DNA from: Pseudarthrobacter sp. ATCC 49987
Lineage (GTDB): Bacteria; Actinomycetota; Actinomycetes; Actinomycetales; Micrococcaceae
Assembly (NCBI RefSeq): GCF_009928425.1
Contig: NZ_JAABNS010000001.1
Span: 3,658,001 to 3,722,000, forward strand
Direction: 5' to 3'
Length of the DNA stretch: 64,000 nucleotides
Shown here piece by piece: positions 16,294 through 25,140 of this stretch. The translations under genes were made by a program, and so were the position numbers. The notes under the pieces were generated by a model. It was not told where the DNA came from and did no database searches. It saw only the letters and a program-made list of their open reading frames with translations. Numbering within the stretch: position 1 is the stretch's first letter; each line of letters starts with the position of its first letter.

Positions 16294-17107
16294 CAAGCCA
16301 ACGGCCACATCCGCCCGGAAACCCGTGCAGAAGCGGCCCACGTATTCCATCGAGGCGGTCGACAACGCCCTGCAGCTCCTGCAGCTGCTCCGGGACGGCG
16401 GCGCGCTGCGGCTCAAGGACGCCGCCGAGGAACTCGGGGTGGCCCCGTCCACTGCCCACCGCCTCCTGGCGATGCTGGTCTACCGGGGTTTCGCCGTGCA
16501 GGATGAAACCCGCCGCTATGTGCCCGGTCCGGCAATGGGCGTCGGGCCGGCCGGGCTGGGCTGGACCAGGCTGCTGCGCTCACTCGCCCAGCCGCATATG
16601 GAATTGCTCTCCGCGCATCTCAACGAGACGGTGAACCTCATGGTGCGGGTGGGCACTAAAGTGCGTTTCCTGGCCACGGTGGAGGGGAACAATGTATTGC
16701 GGGTTGGCGACCGGCAGGGGACGGTGATGCCGGCCAACAAGACCTCGGGCGGCAAGGCCATGCTCGCCGAACTCGAACCCCATATGATCGAGCAGCTCTT
16801 CCGGAGCAACAATGCCGAGATTGGCGGGGACACCATTGCGACTGCGGACTACCCGGCATTCCTGCGCGAGCTGGAGTCGATCCGCAGCAACGGCTTCGCG
16901 GCCAATTTCGAAGGGACGGAGGATGGTGTGAGCGCCCTCGGGATGGCCCTGCACAACCGGCGCGGGCAGGTGGTCGGCGCGCTCAGCGTCGCCACGCCCG
17001 CCACCCGCTTCCGGAAGGTGTTCGACGCCGGGCTCGTCCCCGCCCTGCGCGAAACCTGCCGGCAGCTGGAGATCGATATCGCGGCAAATCCTGCCGAGCC
17101 GGACTGA
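16286..17107 (+). CDS. IclR-family regulator of the gentisate genes
   Basis: IclR regulator of 273 residues, starting at GTG 16286 (MQNKPTATSA). I prefer this over the longer frame from 16205 because a -10 box sits 7 bp upstream and the longer form would overlap the divergent transporter start. The winged helix-turn-helix covers about residues 18-80 (LRLKDAAEELGVAPSTAHRL); the effector domain follows (NKTSGGKAMLAEL, then GVSALGMALHN). The same TTCTG-N5-CAGAA motif occurs at its own start and upstream of the gentisate dioxygenase operon, so it probably controls both. It is the functional match of GenR. Confidence 0.88.
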   Translation: MQNKPTATSARKPVQKRPTYSIEAVDNALQLLQLLRDGGALRLKDAAEELGVAPSTAHRLLAMLVYRGFAVQDETRRYVPGPAMGVGPAGLGWTRLLRSLAQPHMELLSAHLNETVNLMVRVGTKVRFLATVEGNNVLRVGDRQGTVMPANKTSGGKAMLAELEPHMIEQLFRSNNAEIGGDTIATADYPAFLRELESIRSNGFAANFEGTEDGVSALGMALHNRRGQVVGALSVATPATRFRKVFDAGLVPALRETCRQLEIDIAANPAEPD

Positions 17108-17143
17108 CCCCCGGGCCGAGTCCCCGGCCGGCCCGGCCGGCCA

Positions 17144-17160
17144 ATTCTGACCAGCAGAAT
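17144..17160. promoter_or_regulatory. Operator of the gentisate dioxygenase operon
   Basis: ATTCTG-N5-CAGAAT is a perfect 6-bp inverted repeat 77 bp before the gentisate dioxygenase start. It matches the site at 16279-16293 in arms and spacing. Confidence 0.65.
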
Positions 17161-17236
17161 ATGTTGGGGGTCACACTGCTGCATCCGTACAGTCGAACTA
17201 CGCCAAGAACTGTTCTGACCTACCGAGGAGGCCCAC

Positions 17237-18382
17237 GTGTCCATCAGCGCCGAGAACACGACTCATGAATCAGTGGCCGCGGGGCACACTGCTCCGGAGC
17301 CGACGCCCGAAGAAGCCGCCCAGCTCAAAGAGCTGTACCGGGATTTTGACCGCGAGAACCTGATCCCGCTCTGGACCGAGATCGCGGACCTCATGCCGAT
17401 GGTCCCGACCCCGAAGGCGGTGCCCCACGTGTGGCGGTGGAGCGATCTGTACCCGCTGGCCGCGCGCGCCGGCGATCTGGTCCCGGTGGGCCGGGGCGGG
17501 GAACGCCGCGCCATTGCCCTGGCCAACCCGGGGCTGGCCGGGACGCCGTATGCCACGCCCACGCTGTGGGCGGCGATCCAGTACCTTGGTGCCCGGGAGA
17601 CCGCCCCGGAGCACCGCCACTCCCAGAACGCGTTCCGGTTCGTCGTCGAGGGCGAAGGCGTCTGGACGGTGGTGAACGGGGACCCGGTCCGGATGTCGCG
17701 CGGGGATTTCCTGCTGACACCGGGCTGGAACTTCCACGGCCACCACAACGACACCGATGAGCCGATGGCCTGGATCGATGGCCTGGACATCCCGTTCGTG
17801 CACTACGCCGACGCCGGCTTCTTCGAGTTCGGCACCGAGCGCGTCACCGACGAGGCCACCCCGGACATCTCCCGCTCCGAGCGGCTCTGGGCACACCCGG
17901 GCCTTCGTCCGCTCTCGGGCCTCGATGACACCACAAGCTCCCCCATCGCCGCCTACCGCTGGGAATACACCGACCGCGCCCTGCGCGAACAGCTGCTGCT
18001 CGAGGACGAGGGCCACCCGGCCACTGTGTCCCAGGGCCACGCCGCCGTCCGCTACACCAACCCCACCACCGGCGGCGATGTGATGCCGACCATCCGGGCC
18101 GAATTCCACCGGCTCCGCGCCGGCGCCTCCACCGAGACCGTCCGCGAGGTCGGCTCCAGCGTGTGGCAGGTCTTCGAGGGCCGCGGTTCCGTGGTCCTGG
18201 GCGGCGAAACCAGGACCCTGGCGAAGGGTGACCTGTTCGTCGTCCCGTCCTGGGCAGCCTGGTCGCTGCAGGCGGAGGCTGGCTCTCAAACGGAGTTTGA
18301 CCTGTTCCGCTTCAGCGACGCCCCCATTTTCGAACGGCTGAACTTCAACCGCACCTACATCGAAGGACGCAACAACAAATGA
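17237..18382 (+). CDS. Gentisate 1,2-dioxygenase
   Basis: Bicupin ring-cleavage dioxygenase, 381 residues, starting at GTG after GAGGAGG. It opens gentisate to maleylpyruvate using Fe(II) and O2. The first cupin holds the metal-binding pattern (ETAPEHRHSQNAFRFVVEG, with a later His in WNFHGHH). The second cupin near the C-terminus (VWQVFEGRGSVVLGG) is structural. It is the first gene of a tight three-gene operon; its stop overlaps the next start (ATGA). Names elsewhere are genD, nagI and mhbD. Confidence 0.93.
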   Translation: MSISAENTTHESVAAGHTAPEPTPEEAAQLKELYRDFDRENLIPLWTEIADLMPMVPTPKAVPHVWRWSDLYPLAARAGDLVPVGRGGERRAIALANPGLAGTPYATPTLWAAIQYLGARETAPEHRHSQNAFRFVVEGEGVWTVVNGDPVRMSRGDFLLTPGWNFHGHHNDTDEPMAWIDGLDIPFVHYADAGFFEFGTERVTDEATPDISRSERLWAHPGLRPLSGLDDTTSSPIAAYRWEYTDRALREQLLLEDEGHPATVSQGHAAVRYTNPTTGGDVMPTIRAEFHRLRAGASTETVREVGSSVWQVFEGRGSVVLGGETRTLAKGDLFVVPSWAAWSLQAEAGSQTEFDLFRFSDAPIFERLNFNRTYIEGRNNK

Positions 18383-19212
18383 GACTCCTCACCCTCCGCC
18401 TCCCCGTTGAGGGAAAAACAGTCACCAAGGCTGTCCGCCAGGACGGGACCACCCTGACCGAGATCGACGGCTTCGCCGACGTCGGAGAGCTGCTGCGCTC
18501 CGCGGACTGGGAAGCCTCCGCGAAGGCCGCCAGCGGCGCCAAGCACCCGCTTGAGGGCGCGGACCTCGACGCCGTCGTCCCCTCCCCGGGCAAGATCATC
18601 TGCGTGGGCCACAACTACCGCAACCACATCAAGGAAATGGGCCGGGAAGTCCCCGAGTTCCCGACCCTGTTCGCCAAGTACCAGGAATCCCTGATCGGCC
18701 CGAACGATGACCTGGCCCTGCCGCAGGAATCGTCCACTGTCGACTGGGAATCCGAACTCGCCGTCGTGATCGGCAAGAAGGGCCGCCGGATTTCCGAAGC
18801 CGACGCCGCGGACCACATCGCCGGCTACGCCGTCCTGAACGACGTGTCCATGCGCGACTACCAGTTCCGCACCATCCAGTGGCTGCAGGGCAAGACCTGG
18901 GAGAAATCCACCCCGTTCGGCCCCGCCCTGGTCACCAAGGACGAGTTCAGCGGCGGCCTCATGACCACCGCGGTCGACGGCGAGATCCAGCAGCAGACCC
19001 CCACCAACGACGTCGTGTTCACCCCGGAGTTCCTCGTCTCCTACATCTCCACCATCATCACGCTGAACCCCGGCGACGTCATCGCCACCGGCACCCCCGG
19101 CGGCGTCGGACACGCGCAGGACCCGAAGCGCTACCTGCAGGAGGGCCAGCTCCTGGTCACCACCATCGAGGGCCTCGGAGAACTGAAGAACCGCGTGGTC
19201 AAGGAAGCCTGA
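18379..19212 (+). CDS. Fumarylpyruvate hydrolase (FAH family)
   Basis: Fumarylacetoacetase-family hydrolase, 277 residues. The family core is seen in SPGKIICVGHNYRNHIKEMG, the metal-ligand Glu region (STVDWESELAVVIGKKGR) and ITLNPGDVIATGTPGGVG. It splits fumarylpyruvate into fumarate and pyruvate, the last step of the gentisate route. It overlaps the dioxygenase stop by 4 bp and the next gene by 1 bp, so the three enzymes are translated as a coupled set. Confidence 0.9.
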   Translation: MRLLTLRLPVEGKTVTKAVRQDGTTLTEIDGFADVGELLRSADWEASAKAASGAKHPLEGADLDAVVPSPGKIICVGHNYRNHIKEMGREVPEFPTLFAKYQESLIGPNDDLALPQESSTVDWESELAVVIGKKGRRISEADAADHIAGYAVLNDVSMRDYQFRTIQWLQGKTWEKSTPFGPALVTKDEFSGGLMTTAVDGEIQQQTPTNDVVFTPEFLVSYISTIITLNPGDVIATGTPGGVGHAQDPKRYLQEGQLLVTTIEGLGELKNRVVKEA

Positions 19213-19970
19213 TGGTTGCCCGCCACGACCAGACGACGGACCCGGAGCTGCTCGCGGCGCTGCTGCAGGCGCGCCGGGGCACGGCATTCTTCGCGCGCAA
19301 GCTCAACGAGCTCTCCGACGCGGAGCTCGACGGGCCCTCGCTGCTTCCCGGCTGGACCCGCCGCCACATCACGGCGCACATCGGCTACAACGCCCGGGCC
19401 ATCGCCCGGCTCATCGAGTGGGCGGCCACCGGCGTAGAAACCCCCATGTACGCCTCCACCGACGTCCGGGACCACGAGATCCACTTCGGCGCCACCCTGA
19501 GCCCGATCGCGCTGCGGCACCTGTTCGACCACTCCGCCGTACACCTGAACGCCGAATGGCGGGACCTGCCCGAGGACGCCTGGCACCACAAAGTCCGGAC
19601 CATCCAGGGCCGCGAAGTACCCGCCAGCGAAACCGTCTGGATGCGCACCCGTGAAGTCTGGATGCACGCCGTCGACCTCGACAACGGCGCCGCCTTCCGG
19701 GACATCCCGGTCCCCGTCCTGGAGCGGCTCCTGAAGGACATCACCGGAGCCTGGAAGACCCGCGGCACCGACACCGGCCTCGTGGTCAAGGTGACGGACC
19801 GGAATCTCACGTTCGGGGACACGACGTCGGCGTCCCCCACGGTGGTCTCCGGACCGCTGGCGGCCGTCGTCGAATGGGCCGCAGGACGCGGCCACGGCGG
19901 CGTCACCGCCACCGGGCCAGGCACTGAAGCCAGTAACGGTCCGGTGCCGGCCGCACCGAAGTGGATCTGA
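19212..19970 (+). CDS. Maleylpyruvate isomerase, mycothiol-dependent type
   Basis: DinB/MDMPI-fold protein of 252 residues. The metal-binding N-terminal helix bundle includes LLPGWTRRHITAHIGYNARA and, later, TREVWMHAVDL. It converts maleylpyruvate to fumarylpyruvate, the middle step of the operon; in actinobacteria this family uses mycothiol instead of glutathione. ATG 19212 shares its first base with the last base of the preceding stop (TGATG), which sets the start well inside a longer open frame. Confidence 0.9.
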   Translation: MVARHDQTTDPELLAALLQARRGTAFFARKLNELSDAELDGPSLLPGWTRRHITAHIGYNARAIARLIEWAATGVETPMYASTDVRDHEIHFGATLSPIALRHLFDHSAVHLNAEWRDLPEDAWHHKVRTIQGREVPASETVWMRTREVWMHAVDLDNGAAFRDIPVPVLERLLKDITGAWKTRGTDTGLVVKVTDRNLTFGDTTSASPTVVSGPLAAVVEWAAGRGHGGVTATGPGTEASNGPVPAAPKWI

Positions 19971-20019
19971 GCTTCTCACCGGCTTAGTCCAACAGCAGAC
20001 CGGCGGTTTCCAGGGGTCT

Positions 20020-20499
20020 TCAGCCCAGATGGACCACGGGGGCGTCGCCGCCGGTTCCGGTGAACGTCTTGCGGTCGATGTTGATGAGCAGCAGGGCGAT
20101 CGGGGCGATCAGGATCGCAACGCCCGCGGCCCAGAGGAAGACCATGGAGTAGCCGGCGGAGAGCGCGGCCAGCGAGGTACCGCCTGCTGTGGCGGCGGCG
20201 ATGGTGCTGAAGAGCGCGATGCCCAGGGAGCCGCCGATCTGCTGGGAGGCGTTGACCAAAGCGCTGGCGACACCGGAATCATCCCTGTCCACGCCGAACA
20301 GGGCGAGGTTCTGCATGGGAACGAAGACCGTGCCCAGCCCGACGCCCATCAGAAGCAGCGCAGGCAGCATGTTGACGAGGTAGCTTCCCTCGGCACTGAC
20401 CTGGGTGAGCCAGAGCATGGCAGCCGCCATAAAGACCGGGCCCACGGCTGTCGGAATCTTGGCGCCCAGTTTGCGCAGGTTCTTCGCGACGACGGCTGC
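20020..20499 (-). pseudogene. 3' fragment of a DHA2-type MFS exporter
   Basis: Only the last ~155 residues of an EmrB/QacA-like drug exporter remain. They include the late motif SGVASALVNASQQIGGSLGIA and the last membrane helices, ending at the stop at 20020. The frame is homologous up to about 20499 ([15 protein letters not shown]) and stops abruptly where an L-serine dehydratase fragment begins on the other strand. The first two thirds are missing, so the product cannot work as a transporter. Confidence 0.8.
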
Positions 20500-21401
20500 C
20501 CTACCCCTTCACCACCGCCGACGAGCTGCTGGAAATCTGCGACCGCGAGAGCATGTCCATCTCCGACGTGATGCTCGCCAACGAACTCGTCTGGCGCACC
20601 GAGGCTGAACTCCGGGACAAGCTCCTGGCGCTTTGGGCGGTCATGCGCCAGTGCGTGGACAACGGCTGCGCCGCGGAGGGCATCCTGCCCGGCGGACTGA
20701 ACGTCAAACGGCGCGCCCCGTCGCTCTTCCGGACGCTGGCGGCATCAGCGGCCAGCGCCGAGACCGAAGCCCGGAACCCTTCTCCGGTCCAGGTGCCCGC
20801 CGACCCGCTGCTCGCCATGGAGTGGGTGAACCTGTTCGCCCTGGCCGTCAATGAGGAAAACGCGGCAGGGGGCCGGATCGTCACCGCCCCCACCAACGGC
20901 GCGGCAGGCATTGTGCCGGCCGTCCTGCACTACTACGTTAAGTTCGTGCCCGGAGCCAACGAGGACGGCGTCATCCGCTTCCTGCTGACGGCGGCCGCCG
21001 TCGGAATCCTGTTTAAGATCAACGCCTCCATCTCCGGGGCCGAGGTCGGGTGCCAGGGTGAGGTCGGATCGGCCTGCTCCATGGCGGCGGCCGGGCTGTG
21101 CGAAGTCCTGGGCGGCACCCCTGCCCAGGTGGAAAACGCGGCCGAAGTCGGAATCGAACACAACCTCGGCTTGACCTGTGATCCCGTCGGTGGACTGGTG
21201 CAGATCCCCTGCATCGAACGCAACCCCATCGCCAGCGTCAAAGCCATCAACGCCGCCCGCCTGTGCCTGCACGGCGACGGCAGCCACAAAGTGTCGCTGG
21301 ATAAAGCCATCAAGACCATGCGTGAAACAGGAGCGGACATGAAAACCAAGTACAAGGAAACCTCCCGCGGTGGCCTCGCCGTGAACGTCATCGAGTGCTG
21401 A
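20500..21401 (+). pseudogene. sdaA: 5'-truncated L-serine ammonia-lyase (iron-sulfur type)
   Basis: The alpha domain of a single-chain L-serine dehydratase is intact: [34 protein letters not shown] and the Cys-bearing [16 protein letters not shown] for the [4Fe-4S] site. Homology starts suddenly at [11 protein letters not shown] near 20500, so the beta domain and the promoter are lost. ATG 20553 could start a shortened peptide, but an active enzyme is unlikely. purU follows 3 bp after the stop. In related Arthrobacter genomes, as I recall, sdaA and purU end a glyA-soxBDAG serine/sarcosine operon, which would be what the deletion removed. Confidence 0.82.
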
Positions 21402-21404
21402 CCC

Positions 21405-22289
21405 GTGGATACCTTGGAGAGCAGCGCCACTGAATACGTTCTGACCCTCGATTGCCCGGAAACACGGGGACTCGTCCACGCCGTCTCCGGATTCCTGCTG
21501 GAGCAGGGCTGCGACATCCTGGAGAGCAAGCAATTCGACTCACAGGACGACGGCCATTTCTTCATGCGGCTCCACTTTGCGTCGTCCGGGGACTCCTCCG
21601 GTGGACCGGCCACTCTCGATTCGCTCCGGGAGGCGTTCGTGCCCGTCGCCGAAAAATTTGGCATGCAATGGCAACTGCGTGAACACGGGGCGAAACGCCG
21701 GGTCCTGATCATGGTCTCCAAATTCGAGCACTGCCTCAACGACCTGCTGTTCCGCGCCCGCGTCGGCGAGCTGCCCATCGATATTGTCGGCGTCGTCTCG
21801 AACCACCCGGATCACCGGGGGATCGTGGAGTGGCACGGCATCCCCTTCTTCCATGTGCCGGTTACGGCAGACACCAAGCCGGCGGCCGAGGAGCGCCTGA
21901 TGGAGCTCGTCGACCGGCTGGATGTCGAACTGGTGGTGCTGGCCCGTTACATGCAGGTCCTCAGCGATGACCTCACCCGCCGCCTGGACGGCCGGGCGAT
22001 CAATATCCACCACTCCTTCCTGCCCAGCTTCAAGGGCGCCAAGCCCTACCACCAGGCGCACGCCCGTGGGGTGAAGACCGTCGGCGCCACCGCGCACTAC
22101 GTCAATGCTGAGCTCGATGAGGGGCCCATCATCTCCCAGCAGGTCGTGGAAGTGGACCACACCTTCGGTCCGGAGGACCTCGTGGCAGCCGGACGGGACA
22201 CGGAACGCAAGGCACTCTCCAACGCCGTCCGCTGGCACTGCGAGGGACGCGTCTTCCTGCAAGGCAACCGGACCGTCGTGCTGCGCTAG
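21405..22289 (+). CDS. purU: Formyltetrahydrofolate deformylase
   Basis: PurU releases formate from 10-formyl-THF and so balances the C1 pool. It has 294 residues and starts at GTG 21405. The N-terminal ACT domain (LTLDCPETRGLVHAVSGFLL) is followed by the formyl-transferase fold with the catalytic NIHHSFLPSF and the Asp region VGATAHYVNAELDEGPII. It is 3 bp downstream of the truncated sdaA, so its natural operon promoter was probably lost with the deletion at 20500 unless a new one formed. Confidence 0.93.
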   Translation: MDTLESSATEYVLTLDCPETRGLVHAVSGFLLEQGCDILESKQFDSQDDGHFFMRLHFASSGDSSGGPATLDSLREAFVPVAEKFGMQWQLREHGAKRRVLIMVSKFEHCLNDLLFRARVGELPIDIVGVVSNHPDHRGIVEWHGIPFFHVPVTADTKPAAEERLMELVDRLDVELVVLARYMQVLSDDLTRRLDGRAINIHHSFLPSFKGAKPYHQAHARGVKTVGATAHYVNAELDEGPIISQQVVEVDHTFGPEDLVAAGRDTERKALSNAVRWHCEGRVFLQGNRTVVLR

Positions 22290-22593
22290 CCACGGTTTGC
22301 AGCCAGTGGCGGGGGTCCTCACGCGCTCCAGCCCAGTTGCCGGCCGCCGCAACGCCGAAACCGGGCGTTTTCCGCAGGACCCGCCGGTGTCGGGGGGTAT
22401 CCCGCGGAACCAACTGGGCAGGAAGGCGGAGCAGCGGAACCTGTTCGACGCATTCCCTTCCGGCGACGGGCACCGCCGTGGCACACTGGGACCACTATCG
22501 AGTGACTGGGGGGATTCCAGGTCAGGAGATTGTGATGGGCATTCTGATGCACCCCCTCGATTCGCGCTGCCGGCTGGCGGTGAGCACCTCGTG

Positions 22594-22704
22594 ATGATCG
22601 GCTGGGCCTACTTCATGGCCGCCGTCATGACCGTCGACTCGCTCCTGCTGGGACTGTTGCTGTTGAACGTGAAGTGGCCGAAGCGCTGGAAGAAGAACAG
22701 CTAG
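22594..22704 (+). CDS. Possible 36-residue single-helix membrane protein
   Basis: ATG 22594 (GTG 22591 also possible) opens a short frame with one strong membrane helix (FMAAVMTVDSLLLGLLLL) and a positive C-terminal tail (KWPKRWKKN). The pattern is typical of small membrane proteins, but no strong ribosome-binding site is visible. The preceding 22290-22590 region holds no other gene I can support. Confidence 0.35.
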   Translation: MIGWAYFMAAVMTVDSLLLGLLLLNVKWPKRWKKNS

Positions 22705-22710
22705 TAGCCC

Positions 22711-23745
22711 TTAGGCCGTCGGCGCCAGCTCGGCAGCCGGCACGACGACGACGCCAGTCGCCGTCGAGTCCGGGTTCAGCATCCAGCCGACCCGTTTGGC
22801 GGTATTGAGCACCACAACACTTTCGACGAGCTCGATTCCGGGAATCCGCAGCTGGAGCGCCTGTTCTGCATTCATGACGTCCGCCAGGGAATGCAGCCAC
22901 ATCAGGATCACGAAGTTGGTGCGGCCCGTGGTGGACGCGCTGAGCCGGATGTTCCGGAAGCTGCGCAGCTCGGCAGCGGCGGTCTCATGCTGGCCGGGAG
23001 GCACGTTGGCGAACCACTGGCAGGTCACCGGATATCCCGAGTATTTTTGCGCAATTTCGCACCGGAAAGAGAGCACCTGGCTCGCCAGCACACGGTTCAG
23101 CTGCCGTTGGACCGTGGCCGGGCTGCGTCCCAGGGCGCGGGCAATGTCCGCGGCTGCCGCCCGCCCATCCCTTGCCAGGAACGGGATCAGGTCCAGGTGG
23201 CTCCGGGGCAGCGGCGCACCCTGGTTTCCGGCGGGCGCCGGACCAGCGGCCTCGGGACCCGCCAGCGCCTGAAGCGCGGTCTTCTGCGACTTGTCCAGGA
23301 CGTTCAGCCGCCACGCGTAGCCGCCGGCGTGCAGTCGGGTGCACAGCGACGTTTGGTATTTAGTGAGGCCAGGGATCTCCCGGAACTGTGGCATCACCTT
23401 GTCGCTGAAGTGGGACAGGGTGGGCGTGATGACCGTCAGCATGAGGTCACGGTTGCTGGCAGCCTCCTCCACCGTGACCACTTCAGGGATGGCCGCAAGC
23501 GCGGCCGTGACGTCGCCGCGCAGCTTCATCTCGCAGTCCACCTCCACGAGCGCCAGGCACATCTGCTTCGGATCTCCCATCAGATGAGCCGTACTCCAGG
23601 CGGCTCCGGAGGCCTTGAGCCGGTCCCAGCGGGCAGCCAGGGTGGTGGCGTGGGCACCCAGGATACGGGCGGCATCCGACCAGCTGATCCGCGGCGCGAT
23701 CTGCAACGCGTTGATGAGCTGGAGGTCTTCCTCACTGAGTTCCAC
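22711..23745 (-). CDS. Lrp/AsnC-family regulator with two DNA-binding domains
   Basis: A 344-residue duplicated Lrp protein. There is one helix-turn-helix at about residues 5-45 (APRISWSDAARILGAHATTL), an AsnC effector domain, a second helix-turn-helix at about 185-225 (RAAAADIARALGRSPATVQR) and a second effector domain. It is divergent from an M20 amidohydrolase and an MHS transporter across 135 bp that hold a GTGACT-N2-AGTCAC palindrome. It probably regulates those two genes in response to an amino acid or acylated amino acid. Confidence 0.87.
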   Translation of the reverse strand: MELSEEDLQLINALQIAPRISWSDAARILGAHATTLAARWDRLKASGAAWSTAHLMGDPKQMCLALVEVDCEMKLRGDVTAALAAIPEVVTVEEAASNRDLMLTVITPTLSHFSDKVMPQFREIPGLTKYQTSLCTRLHAGGYAWRLNVLDKSQKTALQALAGPEAAGPAPAGNQGAPLPRSHLDLIPFLARDGRAAAADIARALGRSPATVQRQLNRVLASQVLSFRCEIAQKYSGYPVTCQWFANVPPGQHETAAAELRSFRNIRLSASTTGRTNFVILMWLHSLADVMNAEQALQLRIPGIELVESVVVLNTAKRVGWMLNPDSTATGVVVVPAAELAPTA

Positions 23746-23820
23746 TGGACCTGCCCCCTGGATGCATCATTTCTGTTCCACCGATCATACTTCTGCATTT
23801 TTCCAGCCATTTCCCGATGT

Positions 23821-23834
23821 GTGACTCCAGTCAC
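23821..23834. promoter_or_regulatory. Candidate Lrp/AsnC operator
   Basis: GTGACT-CC-AGTCAC is a perfect 6-bp inverted repeat 46 bp before the amidohydrolase start, in the divergent gap with the Lrp gene. Confidence 0.5.
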
Positions 23835-23880
23835 TCCACAATGGGTGGGTACTTACCAATCGTTCGGGAAGAGGGAACAT

Positions 23881-25119
23881 ATGACGGTCACCGCCGATGC
23901 CAGGGAACTGCACAGCCACATCACCCGGCTGCGCCACGAGCTGCACCAGGAACCGGAGATCGGCCTTCACCTCCCCCGCACCCAGGAGAAAGTCCTCAAA
24001 GCCCTCGACGGACTGCCGTACGAAATCACCCTCGGCGAGAGCACGACGTCGGTCACCGCGGTGCTGCGGGGCGGTGCGCCGCACACTTCGGCCGACAAGC
24101 CCGTTGTCCTGCTGCGCGCGGACATGGACGGCCTCCCGGTCCAGGAGCGCACCGGCGTCGACTACTCCTCCAGGGTCGACGGCGCCATGCACGCCTGCGG
24201 CCACGATCTCCACACCTCGATGCTGGCCGGGGCCGCCACCCTGCTGGCCGAACGCCGTGAGCACCTGGCCGGCGACGTCGTCCTGATGTTCCAGCCTGGC
24301 GAGGAGGGTTACGACGGCGCCGGGCACATGATCCGCGAGGGGGTTCTGGATGCCGCGGGCCGGCGTGCGGACGCCGCCTACGGCATGCACGTCTTCTCCT
24401 CCCTGGAACCGCACGGCCAGTTCGCGACCAAGGCGGGCGTGATGCTGAGCGCCTCGGACGGGCTGTTCGTCACGATCCTCGGCGCGGGCGGCCACGGCTC
24501 AGCCCCGCACGCGGCCAAGGACCCCGTCACCGCCGCCGCCGAGATGGTGACCGCGCTGCAGGTCATGATCACGCGGCAGTTCAACATGTTCGATCCCGTA
24601 GTCCTGACCGTCGGCGTCCTGCACGCCGGAACCACACGCAGCGTCATCCCCGAATCAGCGCGCATCGAAGCGACCGTCCGCACGTTCTCCCACGCCTCCC
24701 GCGAACGGATGATGTCCGCCGTCCCCACCCTCCTGAAGGGCATCGCCCACGCCCACGGCCTGGAGGTCGACGTCGAATACCGCGGGGAATATCCGCTGAG
24801 CATCACGGACGAAAACGAAACCCTCACCGCGGAGAAAACCATCCAGGACCTGTTCGGAGATTCCAGGCTGACCCGTTGGGCCACCCCCCTGAGCGGATCC
24901 GAGGACTTCTCCAGGGTGATGGAAGAAGTGCCCGGGACATTCATCGGGCTCAGCGCCGTCGCCCCGGAGGCGGACCACACCGCCACCGCGTTCAACCACT
25001 CCCCCTACGCCGCGTTCGACGACGGCGTCCTCGCCGACGGTGCCGCGCTCTACGCGGAGCTCGCCATTGCCCGCATCGCAGCGCTGGCCGCCGGCAACCC
25101 CATTTCGCTCGCTTCCTAG
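23881..25119 (+). CDS. M20-family amidohydrolase (HipO-like)
   Basis: Di-metal amidohydrolase of 412 residues, of the hippurate or N-acyl amino acid hydrolase kind. Metal and catalytic motifs in order are LLRADMDGLPVQE, MHACGHDLHTSML, QPGEEGYDGAGHM, GGHGSAPHAAKDP (dimerisation domain) and SGSEDFS. ATG 23881 follows GGGAA. The next gene, an MHS transporter, starts 21 bp after the stop. Together with the divergent Lrp regulator they look like an uptake-and-hydrolysis unit for an acylated amino acid. Confidence 0.9.
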   Translation: MTVTADARELHSHITRLRHELHQEPEIGLHLPRTQEKVLKALDGLPYEITLGESTTSVTAVLRGGAPHTSADKPVVLLRADMDGLPVQERTGVDYSSRVDGAMHACGHDLHTSMLAGAATLLAERREHLAGDVVLMFQPGEEGYDGAGHMIREGVLDAAGRRADAAYGMHVFSSLEPHGQFATKAGVMLSASDGLFVTILGAGGHGSAPHAAKDPVTAAAEMVTALQVMITRQFNMFDPVVLTVGVLHAGTTRSVIPESARIEATVRTFSHASRERMMSAVPTLLKGIAHAHGLEVDVEYRGEYPLSITDENETLTAEKTIQDLFGDSRLTRWATPLSGSEDFSRVMEEVPGTFIGLSAVAPEADHTATAFNHSPYAAFDDGVLADGAALYAELAIARIAALAAGNPISLAS

Positions 25120-25140
25120 CCCTACTACTCCGGAGACATC

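Noticed and set aside
22891..23880. Long plus-strand frame upstream of the amidohydrolase
   Set aside because: It is antisense to the Lrp gene and has the skewed composition of a GC-rich shadow frame; the amidohydrolase starts at 23881.
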